DNA from: Actinacidiphila alni | Lineage (GTDB): Bacteria > Actinomycetota > Actinomycetes > Streptomycetales > Streptomycetaceae | Assembly: GCF_900112845.1 (NCBI RefSeq) | Contig: NZ_FONG01000013.1 | Location: forward strand, 1 to 64,000 | Length of the DNA stretch: 64,000 nucleotides | Direction of reading: 5' to 3' | Shown: in pieces, positions 1 to 9,191 of the stretch | Position numbering within the stretch: position 1 is the first letter of the stretch | Layout: each line of letters opens with the position of its first letter | Translations under genes and position numbers: made by a program | The notes under the pieces: model-generated | Databases searched by the model: none | What the model was told of the DNA's origin: nothing | Seen by the model: only the letters and a program-made list of their open reading frames with translations

Positions 1-942
1 GACGACGAGGGCGGCAACCCGTTCACCACCCATGGGCAGTACGAACACGACCTGCTCTTCGACGGCAACTCCGGCCTGATGGACATCGCCAACTCCGGTG
101 CCCAGTGGGGTGATTCCGCCAAGCGGATCACTGTGCGCAACCATGTCTGCTCCTGGTTCACCGCCAACACCAAGATCACCGACCTGACGCTGGAGAACGT
201 CCACGTCGTCCCCCGGCCGACCTTCGACCCGGCCGGCACCCTGGTGATCAACGCCGACGGCGCCCAACTCCGCGGCTGCAGCGCCTCCTTCTTCGCCGTC
301 GCCCAGCAGTCCGCGCGCTCCACCCGGCCGACCACCGTCACCGACTGCGCCTTCGACCTGCCGAAGGCGTCCGTGCTGGTGCAGACCCCGGTGACCGCGC
401 CGGTGCACTTCGTGCGCACCACCTTCACCGGGCTCGACGGCAACTTGCTGCGCGGCAGCGGCCCGGTGCGCTTCACCGACTGCCGACTGGCCGGCGCCCC
501 GCAGGCGGCGCCCCTCGTGGTCGGGGCGTCCGAGGTGACCGTGGACGGCGGCAGCCTCACCGACACCGGCATCGCGCTGAGCGCCGTACGCGACCAGCGG
601 ATCAGCGTCGGCGGGGGAGCGGCCCTGTCCGGGACCAACGCGGCGAAAGCACTGCTCTCCCGCACCGCCGGAACCGGCGCGACCGTCACCTGGGACCTGG
701 CGGACCTGCGCAGCAGCGCGGCCGACGCGGATACCGCGCACGTACGCGTCACGGACGGCCGCAACCGCTACACCGCGGTCGGCGCGCGGCTCACTGGCGG
801 CCGGCTCTCGCTGGCCGCGGACGCGTTCACCGGCACGTCGTCACTCCTGCACACCGCGTGCACGGAGGACGGGGTGACCAGGAAGGGCCTGCCGGCGGAC
901 GGCAAGAGGGTCAGCGCGGCGGCCGGCAATCTGATCCTCTGA
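1..942 (+). CDS. Right-handed beta-helix repeat protein, 3' part (5' end outside window)
   Basis: The frame is open from base 1, so the true start lies upstream and 313 codons are visible. The protein is a series of short Val/Thr/Gly-rich strands punctuated by Asn/Asp/Gly turns (for example DLTLENVHVV, LVINADGAQL and VTDCAF). This is the usual look of parallel beta-helix proteins of the pectate-lyase, glycosidase or tailspike type. An early HGQYEHD segment resembles the core of such polysaccharide-acting or adhesive proteins. No catalytic residues can be assigned and the secretion signal, if any, is outside the window. A strong hairpin follows the stop. The fold call is reasonable; the substrate is unknown. 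Confidence 0.6.
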   Translation, partial: DDEGGNPFTTHGQYEHDLLFDGNSGLMDIANSGAQWGDSAKRITVRNHVCSWFTANTKITDLTLENVHVVPRPTFDPAGTLVINADGAQLRGCSASFFAVAQQSARSTRPTTVTDCAFDLPKASVLVQTPVTAPVHFVRTTFTGLDGNLLRGSGPVRFTDCRLAGAPQAAPLVVGASEVTVDGGSLTDTGIALSAVRDQRISVGGGAALSGTNAAKALLSRTAGTGATVTWDLADLRSSAADADTAHVRVTDGRNRYTAVGARLTGGRLSLAADAFTGTSSLLHTACTEDGVTRKGLPADGKRVSAAAGNLIL

Positions 943-967
943 GTGCGCCGAGCCGGGCGCGACGGGT

Positions 968-1003
968 GGGTCCGTACGACCGCGCGACCGTACGGCCGGA
1001 CCC
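968..1003 (+). terminator. Hairpin terminator after the beta-helix gene
   Basis: Arms GGGTCCGTACG and CGTACGG-cc-GGACCC form an 11-bp stem with a 2-nt bulge and a 10-nt loop. It lies 26 bases past the stop codon. There is no T-run, as is common for streptomycete terminators. Confidence 0.55.
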
Positions 1004-1055
1004 GATCCGCGGCGCTGCGGGACCTGCGATCTCGGCAACAGGGAGGGCCTTCGCC

Positions 1056-2063
1056 ATGCGCTATCGCACCACCACCCCGGCGGACGAGCCGGGGCTGCAC
1101 GCCCTGTGGGCGGCTGCTTTCCCCGACGCGGCGACGGTCGCCGCGCTGTGGAACCGGGCCCCGGGGCGGCACGGCCGCACCTTCGCCGCCGAGGACGGCG
1201 CCGGGAGGCTGGTCTCGGCGCTCCACTACCAGCCGCGGCCGATCCGCTCGGCCACCGGCCGCGTGCAACGGGTCGGCTGCGTCGGCGGCGTCGCCACCCA
1301 CCCCGACGCGCGCGGCCAGGGCCACGTCCGGCACCTGCTCGCCGCGGCGGTGGATGCCATGACGGCGGACGAATGCGCCTGGTCGCTACTGTTCACCGCC
1401 ACCCCGCGGGTCTATGAAGGCGCTGGGTGGCGGTCGTTCGGCGCTCCCGGCTGGTCCGGTCCGCTCGCCGGCCGCGCACCGCACGCGGGCGCCGCCGCCG
1501 TACGCCCGGCGACCCGCGCCGACCTGCCGGCCCTGCGGGCGCTTCGCGACGGCTTCGACGCGGTCCGTCCGCTGACGACCGTGCGCGGCGCGGACGACTG
1601 GGAGCACCGGGTGCCGGTCTGGTACGCGGCCCCGGCCCGGATCCTGGTCGCGGAGGACCACGCGGCCTCGGGACACGCCGGGCCAGTGGCGCCCGCCTCG
1701 GCCCAGGCGCCTCCTGGAGCCGCCCCGTCCGGCACCCCGGCGGGCTTCGCCGTGCTCCGCCACCCCGCACCCCGTCAAGCCGAACTCGCGGAGATCGCGC
1801 TCGCTCCCGGGCGCGAGGCCGACGCGGCCGGCGCCCTGCTGTCGGCCGCCGCGCTCCACGCCCGTGCGGCGGGCGCCACGACCGCGACGGTGCGGCTGCC
1901 GGCCGACGCCGCCATCGTCGCCGCGCTCCCTCGCTTCCTCGCCGATCCTGTCCCCGCGCCCACCCACTACGGCATGGCCCGCCCGCTCCTCGCCCCGGCG
2001 CACGACGTCCTCGCGACCGTCACCGCTCCCACCGCCTTCCACTGGTACGCCGACTCCTTCTAA
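1056..2063 (+). CDS. GNAT-family N-acetyltransferase (double-domain type)
   Basis: A 335-aa protein of the GNAT superfamily, which transfers an acetyl group from acetyl-CoA to an amine; the acceptor is unknown. The acetyl-CoA pyrophosphate loop is visible as THPDARGQGHVRHLL near residues 88-102, following a beta-strand that ends in VGGVA. The C-terminal half (about 150-335) looks like a second, weaker GNAT fold, as in Eis-like enzymes. I start at ATG 1056 because GGGAGGG lies 8 bases upstream and homology-like sequence begins at once; a longer frame upstream is low-complexity and unlikely to be translated. It is a single gene that converges on the TetR gene downstream. Confidence 0.8.
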   Translation: MRYRTTTPADEPGLHALWAAAFPDAATVAALWNRAPGRHGRTFAAEDGAGRLVSALHYQPRPIRSATGRVQRVGCVGGVATHPDARGQGHVRHLLAAAVDAMTADECAWSLLFTATPRVYEGAGWRSFGAPGWSGPLAGRAPHAGAAAVRPATRADLPALRALRDGFDAVRPLTTVRGADDWEHRVPVWYAAPARILVAEDHAASGHAGPVAPASAQAPPGAAPSGTPAGFAVLRHPAPRQAELAEIALAPGREADAAGALLSAAALHARAAGATTATVRLPADAAIVAALPRFLADPVPAPTHYGMARPLLAPAHDVLATVTAPTAFHWYADSF

Positions 2064-2079
2064 CCCCAACGGCGTCGAG

Positions 2080-2097
2080 CCGGGCGTACCGGCCCGG
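2080..2097 (+). terminator. Short GC hairpin after the GNAT gene
   Basis: CCGGGC and GCCCGG form a 6-bp stem with a 6-nt loop, 16 bases after the stop. It sits between two convergent genes and could act on either strand. It is weak evidence because GC hairpins are frequent at this base composition. Confidence 0.35.
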
Positions 2098-2210
2098 AGG
2101 GCTGTGATGCCGGTGACGAGTGGGCGGCGGGCCGCACGGCGCTCCCGTGGGGACTTCGCGGTCACCTCGCACGGGGCCGTGCGACCGACCGGTGCGCGGG
2201 GGCAGGCGCT

Positions 2211-2840
2211 TCAGGGAGTGAGGGCCGTGCGCGGCTGACCCGTATCGCCGTTCCCGCTGGTGGACGGGGGCAGCGCGGTGAGCGCCCGGGCGGCGGCGGT
2301 CATCGCGGCGCGGTGGGTCCGCAGGCGGTCGGGGTCCCACGGCGGCTGGTCGGCCAGGGACCGCAGTGCGGGGGAGGCGTTGGCCCACGCGGTGGTCAGC
2401 CCGAGCAGGAGGGCGAGGACGTCGGCGGGGGCGACCGCCCCGGTGACAAGGTTCTGCTGCTGGGCGTCGGCGATGGCGGCGATCTTGGGCCGGTAGGCGT
2501 CCACCTGGGCCGGCGGGGCGTCGGGGCGTTCCAGTTGGGACCATCCGGTCAGACGCAGGACCTGCGGGTGGTCCAGGAGGTAGTCGAAGAGGCGGCCCGC
2601 GTAGCCGGGGAGGTCGTCGGCGGTGAAGGGGACGGCCTTGGCGAGGTCCTCCAGGCTGTTGGCGACCACGAGGTCGAAGAGGTCGTCCTTGTTGCCGAAG
2701 TGGACGTAGATCAGGCGCTTGTTCGCCTGCGCGGCCTCGGCGATGCGGTCCACGCGGGCACCCGCCAGCCCGAACTGGGCGAACTCGTGGTAAGCGGCTG
2801 TGAGCAGGCGCTTCTTGGTGGCAGTGGCGTCCGGTGGCAT
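2211..2840 (-). CDS. TetR-family transcriptional regulator
   Basis: A 209-aa repressor-type protein. The N-terminal helix-turn-helix covers about residues 8-55, with the typical pattern AAYHEFAQFGLAGARVDRIA then NKRLIYVHFGNKDDLFDLV. The remainder is the all-helical ligand and dimerisation domain. It is divergent from the zinc alcohol dehydrogenase at 3098, and the 257-bp intergenic region carries three related 14-bp inverted repeats. Control of both the dehydrogenase and itself is therefore likely (inference). The ligand is unknown, perhaps an alcohol or aldehyde handled by the neighbour. Confidence 0.88.
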   Translation of the reverse strand: MPPDATATKKRLLTAAYHEFAQFGLAGARVDRIAEAAQANKRLIYVHFGNKDDLFDLVVANSLEDLAKAVPFTADDLPGYAGRLFDYLLDHPQVLRLTGWSQLERPDAPPAQVDAYRPKIAAIADAQQQNLVTGAVAPADVLALLLGLTTAWANASPALRSLADQPPWDPDRLRTHRAAMTAAARALTALPPSTSGNGDTGQPRTALTP

Positions 2841-2862
2841 GGGTCAAGACTAATCCGTCCCG

Positions 2863-2876
2863 TAACTACACGGATA
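2863..2876. promoter_or_regulatory. Candidate TetR operator O1 (degenerate)
   Basis: TAACTACACGGATA shares the TAAC-N6-(G)TTA/ATA layout of the two better sites at 2934 and 2982, but its right arm is degenerate. It lies 22 bases upstream of the tetR start, which suits autoregulation. Confidence 0.4.
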
Positions 2877-2933
2877 GTGATGCTCGTCGAGCGCCCGCGT
2901 CGGGCGAGGCGGCCGCGCGCCGCAGCGCCTTGG

Positions 2934-2947
2934 TAACTATCCGGTTA
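2934..2947. promoter_or_regulatory. Candidate TetR operator O2
   Basis: TAACTATCCGGTTA has outer arms TAAC and GTTA. It abuts the proposed -35 box of the dehydrogenase promoter and shares its arms with the site at 2982. Confidence 0.5.
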
Positions 2948-2976
2948 TTGATGGACGTCGGGATCCGCGGTACGTT
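2948..2976 (+). promoter_or_regulatory. Candidate promoter of the zinc alcohol dehydrogenase
   Basis: TTGATG (2948-2953) and TACGTT (2971-2976) are separated by 17 bp, a reasonable vegetative-type promoter. Palindromes lie immediately on both sides, so a bound repressor would block polymerase. Predicted from sequence only. Confidence 0.45.
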
Positions 2977-2981
2977 GTATC

Positions 2982-2995
2982 TAACCAGATGGTTA
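2982..2995. promoter_or_regulatory. Candidate TetR operator O3
   Basis: TAACCAGATGGTTA is a perfect inverted repeat (TAACC and GGTTA around AGAT). It covers the expected transcription start of the dehydrogenase promoter. Confidence 0.55.
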
Positions 2996-3097
2996 CCTCT
3001 GGTGATCGGGACTGGGTCCCCCGGACGAGCGCGGACCGCACCTCCTCGACGGGCCGCTTCCGCGCCGTCCTCCCCCCTCCGAGCAAGGAGCGAGATC

Positions 3098-4120
3098 ATG
3101 AAGGCTGTTGTGATGACCGGTGCGAACAAGCCGTGGGAGGTCCAGGAGGTCCCCACCCCGGTGGCCGAGCCCGGTCAGGTGCTGGTGAAGGTCCGCGCGT
3201 CGGGCATGTGCTTCACCGATGTGTGGGCCACGCAGGGCTACGGCGGCGACATCTACCCCCAGACCCCTGGCCACGAGGTCGTCGGCGAGGTCGTCGCGGT
3301 GGGCGACGGCGCACACGGGCGTGAGATCGGTGACCGGGTCGGCACGACCTGGGTGCAGTCGGCGTGCGGCCGCTGCGACTACTGCCGCAAGAACCTGCCG
3401 CTGACCGGCCAGACCGCGATGAACTGCGTCGCACCGCGAACCACCGGCTTCGCCGCGCAGGGCGGCCACGCCGAGTACATCGCGATCACGGCCGGCGGCA
3501 CCGTGCTGCTTCCCGACGACCTGGCGTTCGAGGACGCGGCGCCGATGATGTGCGCCGGCTACACCACCTGGAGCGCCCTTCGCGATGCCGAACCGCGGCC
3601 GGGGGAGAGGATCGCCGTCGTGGGCATCGGCGGGCTGGGGCATGTCGCCCTGCAACTCGCCAAGGCGTCTGGCTTCGAGACCGTCGCGGTCACACACTCG
3701 CCCGACAAGCACGACCTGGCTGTCGAGCTGGGCGCCGACCACGTCGTCGCAGGCGGCAAGGAGCTGCACGACCTGGGCGGCGCGGACGTCCTGCTGATCA
3801 CCACCAACGCCTTCGAGGCGGCGGAGGAGGCGATGGCGGGCCTGCGGCCCAGCGGCCGTGTCGTCCTGAGCGGGCTGGATTTCACCCGGCCGTTCTCCAT
3901 CTCCTCCGAGGGCGTCCCGTTCCACATGATGCGCCAGAAGGTCATCGGCTCCACCCACGGCGGCCGGCACTATCTGTCCGAGGTCGTCGACCTCGCCGGC
4001 CGGGGCAAGGTCAAGCCCATCGTCGAGACCTTCTCCCTCGACCAGGCCGCCGAGGCGTACGACCGGCTCTCCTCGGGCAGGATGCGCTTCCGCGGCGTGT
4101 TCCTCCCGCACGGCGCCTGA
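3098..4120 (+). CDS. Zinc-dependent alcohol dehydrogenase (MDR family)
   Basis: A 340-aa medium-chain dehydrogenase that probably oxidises an alcohol or reduces an aldehyde with NAD(P). Catalytic zinc ligands are seen in SGMCFTD and PGHEVVGEV. A structural-zinc lobe CGRCDYC continues to a distant NC, with an unusual spacer between the third and fourth cysteines. The Rossmann motif GIGGLGHVALQLA lies near residue 175. ATG 3098 follows AAGGAG at 3085; an upstream extension in the same frame would cross the promoter and operators and is rejected. It is divergent from the TetR gene, which probably represses it. Confidence 0.85.
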   Translation: MKAVVMTGANKPWEVQEVPTPVAEPGQVLVKVRASGMCFTDVWATQGYGGDIYPQTPGHEVVGEVVAVGDGAHGREIGDRVGTTWVQSACGRCDYCRKNLPLTGQTAMNCVAPRTTGFAAQGGHAEYIAITAGGTVLLPDDLAFEDAAPMMCAGYTTWSALRDAEPRPGERIAVVGIGGLGHVALQLAKASGFETVAVTHSPDKHDLAVELGADHVVAGGKELHDLGGADVLLITTNAFEAAEEAMAGLRPSGRVVLSGLDFTRPFSISSEGVPFHMMRQKVIGSTHGGRHYLSEVVDLAGRGKVKPIVETFSLDQAAEAYDRLSSGRMRFRGVFLPHGA

Positions 4121-4351
4121 CCGGCGCGCGTCCGCCCGGTCCGCCGCCGCGCGGGCCGGGGCGCCGGGCGGCGCGGGAGGCGTTCGGTCCGGCGACGGCC
4201 GCGAGCGGTCCGACTTCGGCGTCGGCGAGTGCCTGGAGACCAATCCATCGTCGGCGTGACGGCCTCCTGACACGTACGCCGTTCGCGGCGAAGCCGAGGC
4301 GCACGTCACGGGAACGCCTCGCACCTACCGACCGTAAGGCAGCATGCGATC

Positions 4352-5665
4352 ATGAGCGACTCCTCCAGCACGAGTACGGGCACGGGCGCCGGCACCAGTG
4401 ACACAGGCCGAGGTCGGCTCGCGCACCGGCTGTTGCCGATGACCGGGCGCGACCCGGACGAGACGCACCGGGTCGCCACACCTCTGGAGCTGCTGTTCGA
4501 CCTGACGTTCGTCGTCGCGGTCGGTACCGCGGCCCACCAATTCGCGGAAGCACTCGCCGAGGGGCACACCGCACCGGCCGTCCTCGCGTTCCTCCTCGCC
4601 ATGTTCGCGATCAGCATCGCCTGGATCAGCTTCAGTTGGTTCGCCTCCGCCTTCGGCACGGACGACTGGCTCTACCGGGCGCTGACCATGGTGCAGATGA
4701 CCGGCGTCGTCGTCTTCGCGCTCGGCATCCCCGCGCTGTTCCATTCCGCCGTCGAGGGCGACCACCTGAACCTGCGGCTGATGGTCGTCGGCTACATCGT
4801 GATGCGCCTGGCGATGGTCCTCCAGTGGTGGCGCGTCCACCGGGAATCCCCGCAGTTCCGCAAGGTGAGCAGGTCGGAAATCCTCTGGATCCTGGTCGCC
4901 CAGGTCTGCTGGACCGTCGTCGCGTTCACGCACCTGCCGTCCGTGGCCGTCATCCTCGCCGTCGTCGCGATCGGAACCCTGGAACTGCTCCTGCCCGTGT
5001 TCGCCCAGGGCAGGGCCGGCGGCACCCCCTGGCATCCGCACCACACCGCCGAACGCTACAGCCTGTTCACGATCATCGTCCTCGGCGAAAGCGTCGTCGG
5101 CACCGCGGCCTCCTCGGGCGACCTCCTCGGCGGAGCGGACGGAACACATTGGACCGGCAACGCTGTCGCCGTCATCGTCGCCGGCATCGGGCTGACCTTC
5201 GGAATGTGGTGGGTCTACTTCGCGACCCCCTTCGGCGACATCCTCACCCACCGCCGCAGCCGCGGATACCTCTTCGGCTACGGCCACATCCCCGTCTTCA
5301 TCGCCATCGCGGCCGTCGGTGCGGGACTGCACCTGGCCGGCCTGTACATGGAACACCACGCCCACCTCGGCAGAGTGGCCGTCGTCCTGGCCCTGGCCCT
5401 CCCCACCGGCCTCTACCTCTTCATGGTCTACCTCCTGCACACCCTGCTGCTGTCGGCGGCAGACCGCTTCCACCTCCTGCTCGTCTCCCTCACCCTCCTC
5501 GTGCTCGCCGCGGCGGCACTCCTGGCCGTCGCAGGGGTCTCCGTCGCGGTATGCCTGCTCGTGATCATGCTCGCCCCCTTCGTCACCGTGCTCGGCTACG
5601 AGACCGTCGGCCGCCGCCACCAGCAGCAGATGCTGCACAGGCTGCGCGCCCGGCACCCCTCGTAA
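4352..5665 (+). CDS. ltrA: Low-temperature-requirement A (LtrA) family membrane protein
   Basis: A 437-aa integral membrane protein with about 10-12 hydrophobic segments. It has the LtrA hallmark near its N-terminus (TPLELLFDLTFVVAVG) and further family-typical stretches such as HTAERYSLFTIIVLGES. The first 30 residues are Ser/Thr/Gly-rich and probably cytosolic. The biochemical role of LtrA is not established; it was named from a cold-sensitive Listeria mutant. The gene stands alone and converges on the ROK regulator. Confidence 0.85.
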   Translation: MSDSSSTSTGTGAGTSDTGRGRLAHRLLPMTGRDPDETHRVATPLELLFDLTFVVAVGTAAHQFAEALAEGHTAPAVLAFLLAMFAISIAWISFSWFASAFGTDDWLYRALTMVQMTGVVVFALGIPALFHSAVEGDHLNLRLMVVGYIVMRLAMVLQWWRVHRESPQFRKVSRSEILWILVAQVCWTVVAFTHLPSVAVILAVVAIGTLELLLPVFAQGRAGGTPWHPHHTAERYSLFTIIVLGESVVGTAASSGDLLGGADGTHWTGNAVAVIVAGIGLTFGMWWVYFATPFGDILTHRRSRGYLFGYGHIPVFIAIAAVGAGLHLAGLYMEHHAHLGRVAVVLALALPTGLYLFMVYLLHTLLLSAADRFHLLLVSLTLLVLAAAALLAVAGVSVAVCLLVIMLAPFVTVLGYETVGRRHQQQMLHRLRARHPS

Positions 5666-5763
5666 CGGCTCGCGGTCGGCCGTTCGAGAGCGTCGCGCTC
5701 AGGAGGTGGTCGTCCACCTGAACCGGGGTGCGCTGCAAGGCGGTTGCTCCGGCGTCCGGCGGT

Positions 5764-7023
5764 TCAGACCGCGCCCGGGTCCTGGTACACCGCGTCGAGC
5801 GCCAGATGGGCGCCGCCCTGGGCGGCCGCGCGGAAGCCGAGGGTGGACATCGCCACCTCGCAGCCGCCGGCGTCCGGGGCCATGACGCGCGCCCGCACCA
5901 CCTCGCGGACCCGGTCCAGCATCAGGTCGCCGATGTGGCTGAAGTAGCCGCCGAGGACGACCGCTTGGGGATTGAGGACATCCGCGAGCAGGGCGATGCC
6001 GAGCGCGAGGTCGTCGGCGACGCGGTCCAGCGCCTGCCGGGTGCGCGCGTGGCCGGATTCGGCGCGGCGGCGCAACTCGGCGAGGCGTTCCTCCAGTTCC
6101 ACACCCGGGTCGCGGACCGGGTCGCCGTCGGCCGCGGCGAGCCGGAAGATCGCGTCCAGGCCGACCATCGTCTCCCAGCAGCCGGTGCGCCCGCACACGC
6201 ACGGCCGTCGCTCGGGGTCGAGCGGCATGTGGCCGACCTCGCCGGCGAAACCGGTGGAGCCGAGCAGCAGCCGTCCGTCGGTGATGATGCCGGCGCCGAC
6301 GCCGCGTTCGCCGGTGATGCAGATCATGTCCTGGACGCCCGCGCCCTGCGCGTGCACGTATTCGGCGACGGCCCCGAGCTTGGCGTCGTTCCCCACGGTG
6401 AGCGGGGGCACGGGCCGTTCCAGCCGGTCCCGCAGACCGTCGAGGATTCGCAGGCCGCGCCAGCCGAGGGCGGGCGCGTACTCGACGGTGCCGGTGTCCG
6501 CGTCGATCACTCCGGGCACGGCGAGCGTGATGCCGACGGGGCGGACGCCGTCCCGTTCGAGGGCGGTCAGACAGGTCCGGACGGACCGGGCCGTCAGGTC
6601 CAGGACCGCGTCGGCGGTCATGTCGGCGACCGCCGCCGCGGTCCGGTGGCCGAAAGCGGTGGCGCCGCCGAGCCCGAGGGCCAGGACGTGCACAGAGCTC
6701 GTGCTGATCTCCACGCCGACACCGCAGATGTCCCGGCCGTCGAGGTGCACCAGCGTGCCGGGACGGCCCACGGCGCCCTCGCGCTGGGCCGGGCCCTCCC
6801 GCACCAGACCGAGCGCGACGAGTTCGGCGACCAGACTGGTCACCGTCGGCTTGGGCAGGCCGGTGTCGGCGGCGATCTGCGCGCGTGACCGCGGTCCGCC
6901 GTCGCGCAGAATGCGCAGCACCACCGCGAGGTTGGTACGGCGGATGGACCGCCGGTCGCGCGGCTGCGCGGGCCCGGCGAGGGCGGCATCCGACAGGCGC
7001 GCCGCGGGGGGATCAGCCTTCAC
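5764..7023 (-). CDS. ROK-family transcriptional regulator
   Basis: A 419-aa regulator. It has a winged helix-turn-helix at about residues 25-85 (SRAQIAADTGLPKPTVTSLVAELVALGLV) followed by a sugar-kinase-like ROK domain. The ROK zinc motif GH..CVCGRTGCWE is intact, and an ATPase-type loop VGVEISTSS is present. Such proteins usually repress sugar-uptake or glycosidase genes and respond to a sugar. I chose GTG 7023 because GAGGA lies just upstream; a longer frame exists but overlaps the divergent gene further. The start region overlaps the 5' end of the divergent secreted-protein pseudogene. Confidence 0.85.
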   Translation of the reverse strand: MKADPPAARLSDAALAGPAQPRDRRSIRRTNLAVVLRILRDGGPRSRAQIAADTGLPKPTVTSLVAELVALGLVREGPAQREGAVGRPGTLVHLDGRDICGVGVEISTSSVHVLALGLGGATAFGHRTAAAVADMTADAVLDLTARSVRTCLTALERDGVRPVGITLAVPGVIDADTGTVEYAPALGWRGLRILDGLRDRLERPVPPLTVGNDAKLGAVAEYVHAQGAGVQDMICITGERGVGAGIITDGRLLLGSTGFAGEVGHMPLDPERRPCVCGRTGCWETMVGLDAIFRLAAADGDPVRDPGVELEERLAELRRRAESGHARTRQALDRVADDLALGIALLADVLNPQAVVLGGYFSHIGDLMLDRVREVVRARVMAPDAGGCEVAMSTLGFRAAAQGGAHLALDAVYQDPGAV

Positions 7024-8904
7024 ACGTTCCTCGTCTCTGCTTGCGGGCGTGCTCGCCGCCGCCGTCGTCGTCGTACTGCTGGGGCCGTTGGCCTCCGGGC
7101 CGGCGTCCGCGACGGACGCCCCCGCGTACACCGTCTCCATCGGCGCCAAAGGCACCTGGGACCGGCCCGACGACACACCGTCGAGCCCCTACATCGACAA
7201 GGACGGCACCTTCTACTACCAGTCGGCGCACTCCCTGTACGGTCCGACCGACAGCCGCACCTGGACCTTCTACAGCGGCAGCGACTTCGACCACACCAGC
7301 CGCAACCCCGTCAGCGACGCCGTCAACCCCGCCGACGCGCGGGACAAGAACAACGACACCACCTGGCGGTGCAACAACAGCCCCACCGGACGCGAGGCCG
7401 GCTACGCCGACGACACCTCGTACTACTCGCAGAAGAACTTCTGCGACCTGATGGGCGTATGGGTGGATCCGGACACGGGCGACTGGTACGGGCTGGTCCA
7501 CAACGAGTTCACCCCGCAGCCCTTCGGCGACGGACTGCACTACGACTCGATCGACTACGCCGTCTCCACCGACCAGGGCCACACGTGGGACATCAAGGAC
7601 CACGTCATCACCTCGCCGTACAGCACCGAGCGCGGCGACGACGCGGCCTTCCCCCACCAGTCCTACGACTACGGCGACGGCGACCCGCGGCTCTTCGTCG
7701 ACACCGCCTCGGGCTACTTCTACGTCTTCTACAACTCCCGCGTCGTGGCGAAGGCGGGAGCCGCCGGCGGCGACGACAGCCTCGCGCACGTCGCCCGCGC
7801 ACCGATGTCGGCCAAGATGGCGCCCGGCTCATGGCGCAAGTGGTACGACGGCGCCTGGTCCCAACCGGGCACGGGCGGCCTGGAGAGCAACATGACGCCC
7901 GCCGACCCCGCCCACCCGACCGGCTACACGCCCGTCGCGCACGACTACGACCCGGCCAACTCCGGCACCGTCCCCGAGCAGATCGCCGCCGGACTGCTGC
8001 CGCCCAAGTCGGACCTGCTGACCATGAACATCACCTACGACGCCTACCTCGGCCTGTACGTCGGCGAACCCGAAACGGTGAAACAGGACGGCACCGAGCC
8101 GCAGCGCTTCTACGTCACCGACAACCTCGCCACCCAGAAATGGACACTCGTCGGCGACCCGGCGCCTACACCTCCGGGTCCTGGTACCGCTGGATCGTCG
8201 ACGGCGTGAACAGGACCGGCTCCGCCGTCGTCGGCAAGACCTTCCGCAGCTACTGCTCGTTCTTCTGCTCCGGCAACGCCGACGGCGAGTACTACGACAC
8301 CACCATCGGCACCAGCACCCCCGCGGCCCCCGTCACTCCCGGCGCCGCCTACACCATCGCCAACGGGACCGGCCGGATCCTCGCCCAGCCCACGCGGAGC
8401 ACCGCCACCACCTCGTGGACCGAGGACCGGCACAGCGCCCGCGGCCACTGGACCTTCACCCCGAACGGCGACGGCTCCTACACGATCACCAACGCCGCCA
8501 GCCGGCAGGCGCTCGGCGTCGACTCCGACCACACCTCCGGCCGCGCCTGGGGCGCCGCACCGACGGTGACCGCGGTCCCCTCGGCCGGCCCCACCGTGGG
8601 CCGGCAGTGGTTCGTCGTCCCCGGCCGGACCGCCGACGGCCGGGCCACCGGTACCGTCCGCCTCGTCAACCGCTACAGCGGACTGGTCCTCGCCCTGTCC
8701 GGCGCGCCCGGAAGGACCGCCGAGACCACCCCGACCCGCGCATGGACCGACACATCCGGCAGCCCGGTGGGCCACGGCAGAACCGCCCCGGAACAGACCC
8801 TCACCCTGCGCCCCGTCAAAACCGCCGCCCACCCGGCGCACACCGCCGGGCGACCAGCGGGGGACAGCGAAAGGATGCCGGGCGCCGCGCCTCGGCGCCG
8901 CTGA
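6944..8904 (+). pseudogene. Secreted glycosidase-like protein with ricin-type lectin domain, frameshifted
   Basis: An export signal (SSLLAGVLAAAVVVVLLGPLA, then a likely cleavage after ASA) leads into a secreted domain rich in Trp, Tyr and Asp. Repeats such as DPDTGDWYGLVHNE, STDQGHTW and GDPRLFVDTASGYFYVFY suggest a beta-propeller or glycoside-hydrolase fold. At about 8159-8161 the frame shifts: TLVGDP runs into a stop at 8209, while the next frame continues as GAYTSGSWYRWIVDG. A one-base deletion explains this. The downstream frame carries a ricin-like beta-trefoil at about 8348-8820 (GHWTF and RQWFVV motifs). The start is uncertain; ATG 6944 gives a long n-region and an 80-bp overlap with the divergent ROK gene. 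Confidence 0.6.
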
Positions 8905-8916
8905 GGATCCTCATGC

Positions 8917-8953
8917 GGTGCCCGGCCCCCGGTGAAGAGCCGGGTCGGGCACC
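8917..8953 (+). terminator. Hairpin terminator after the lectin-domain frame
   Basis: GGTGCCCG and CGGGCACC form an 8-bp stem with an additional inner CCGG/CCGG pairing. It begins 12 bases after the stop at 8904. The remaining gap to 9192 encodes a short hydrophobic stretch at about 8970-9100 without a convincing start, possibly a gene remnant. Confidence 0.55.
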
Positions 8954-9191
8954 ACAATTGCCGGTCCGGTGCTCGTGCTGTGGCTGTATCTCCGCTTCGG
9001 GTTGGGCCCGATCACGCCGACCGCCGTCTTCTTCGCCGCCGGCATCCTGGCCGCCGCCGCTCCGATCCTCGCCGGCGCGCTGCCACCGCCGGTTGAAGGG
9101 CACCGAAACATCACGGACACAAAGGTCCGCCATCCGGACAACTGGCCGAATCGCGTGGACAGCGGCGCCGTCGCGGTGCCACAGTCCGGCC

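Noticed and set aside
2834..3097. N-terminal extension of the dehydrogenase at 3098
   Set aside because: It would span the promoter and three operator palindromes and has no homology-like sequence.
8969..9191. Small membrane protein gene before the amino-acid transporter
   Set aside because: The hydrophobic stretch lacks a ribosome site and the frame then runs out of frame through the binding-protein gene; perhaps a remnant only.
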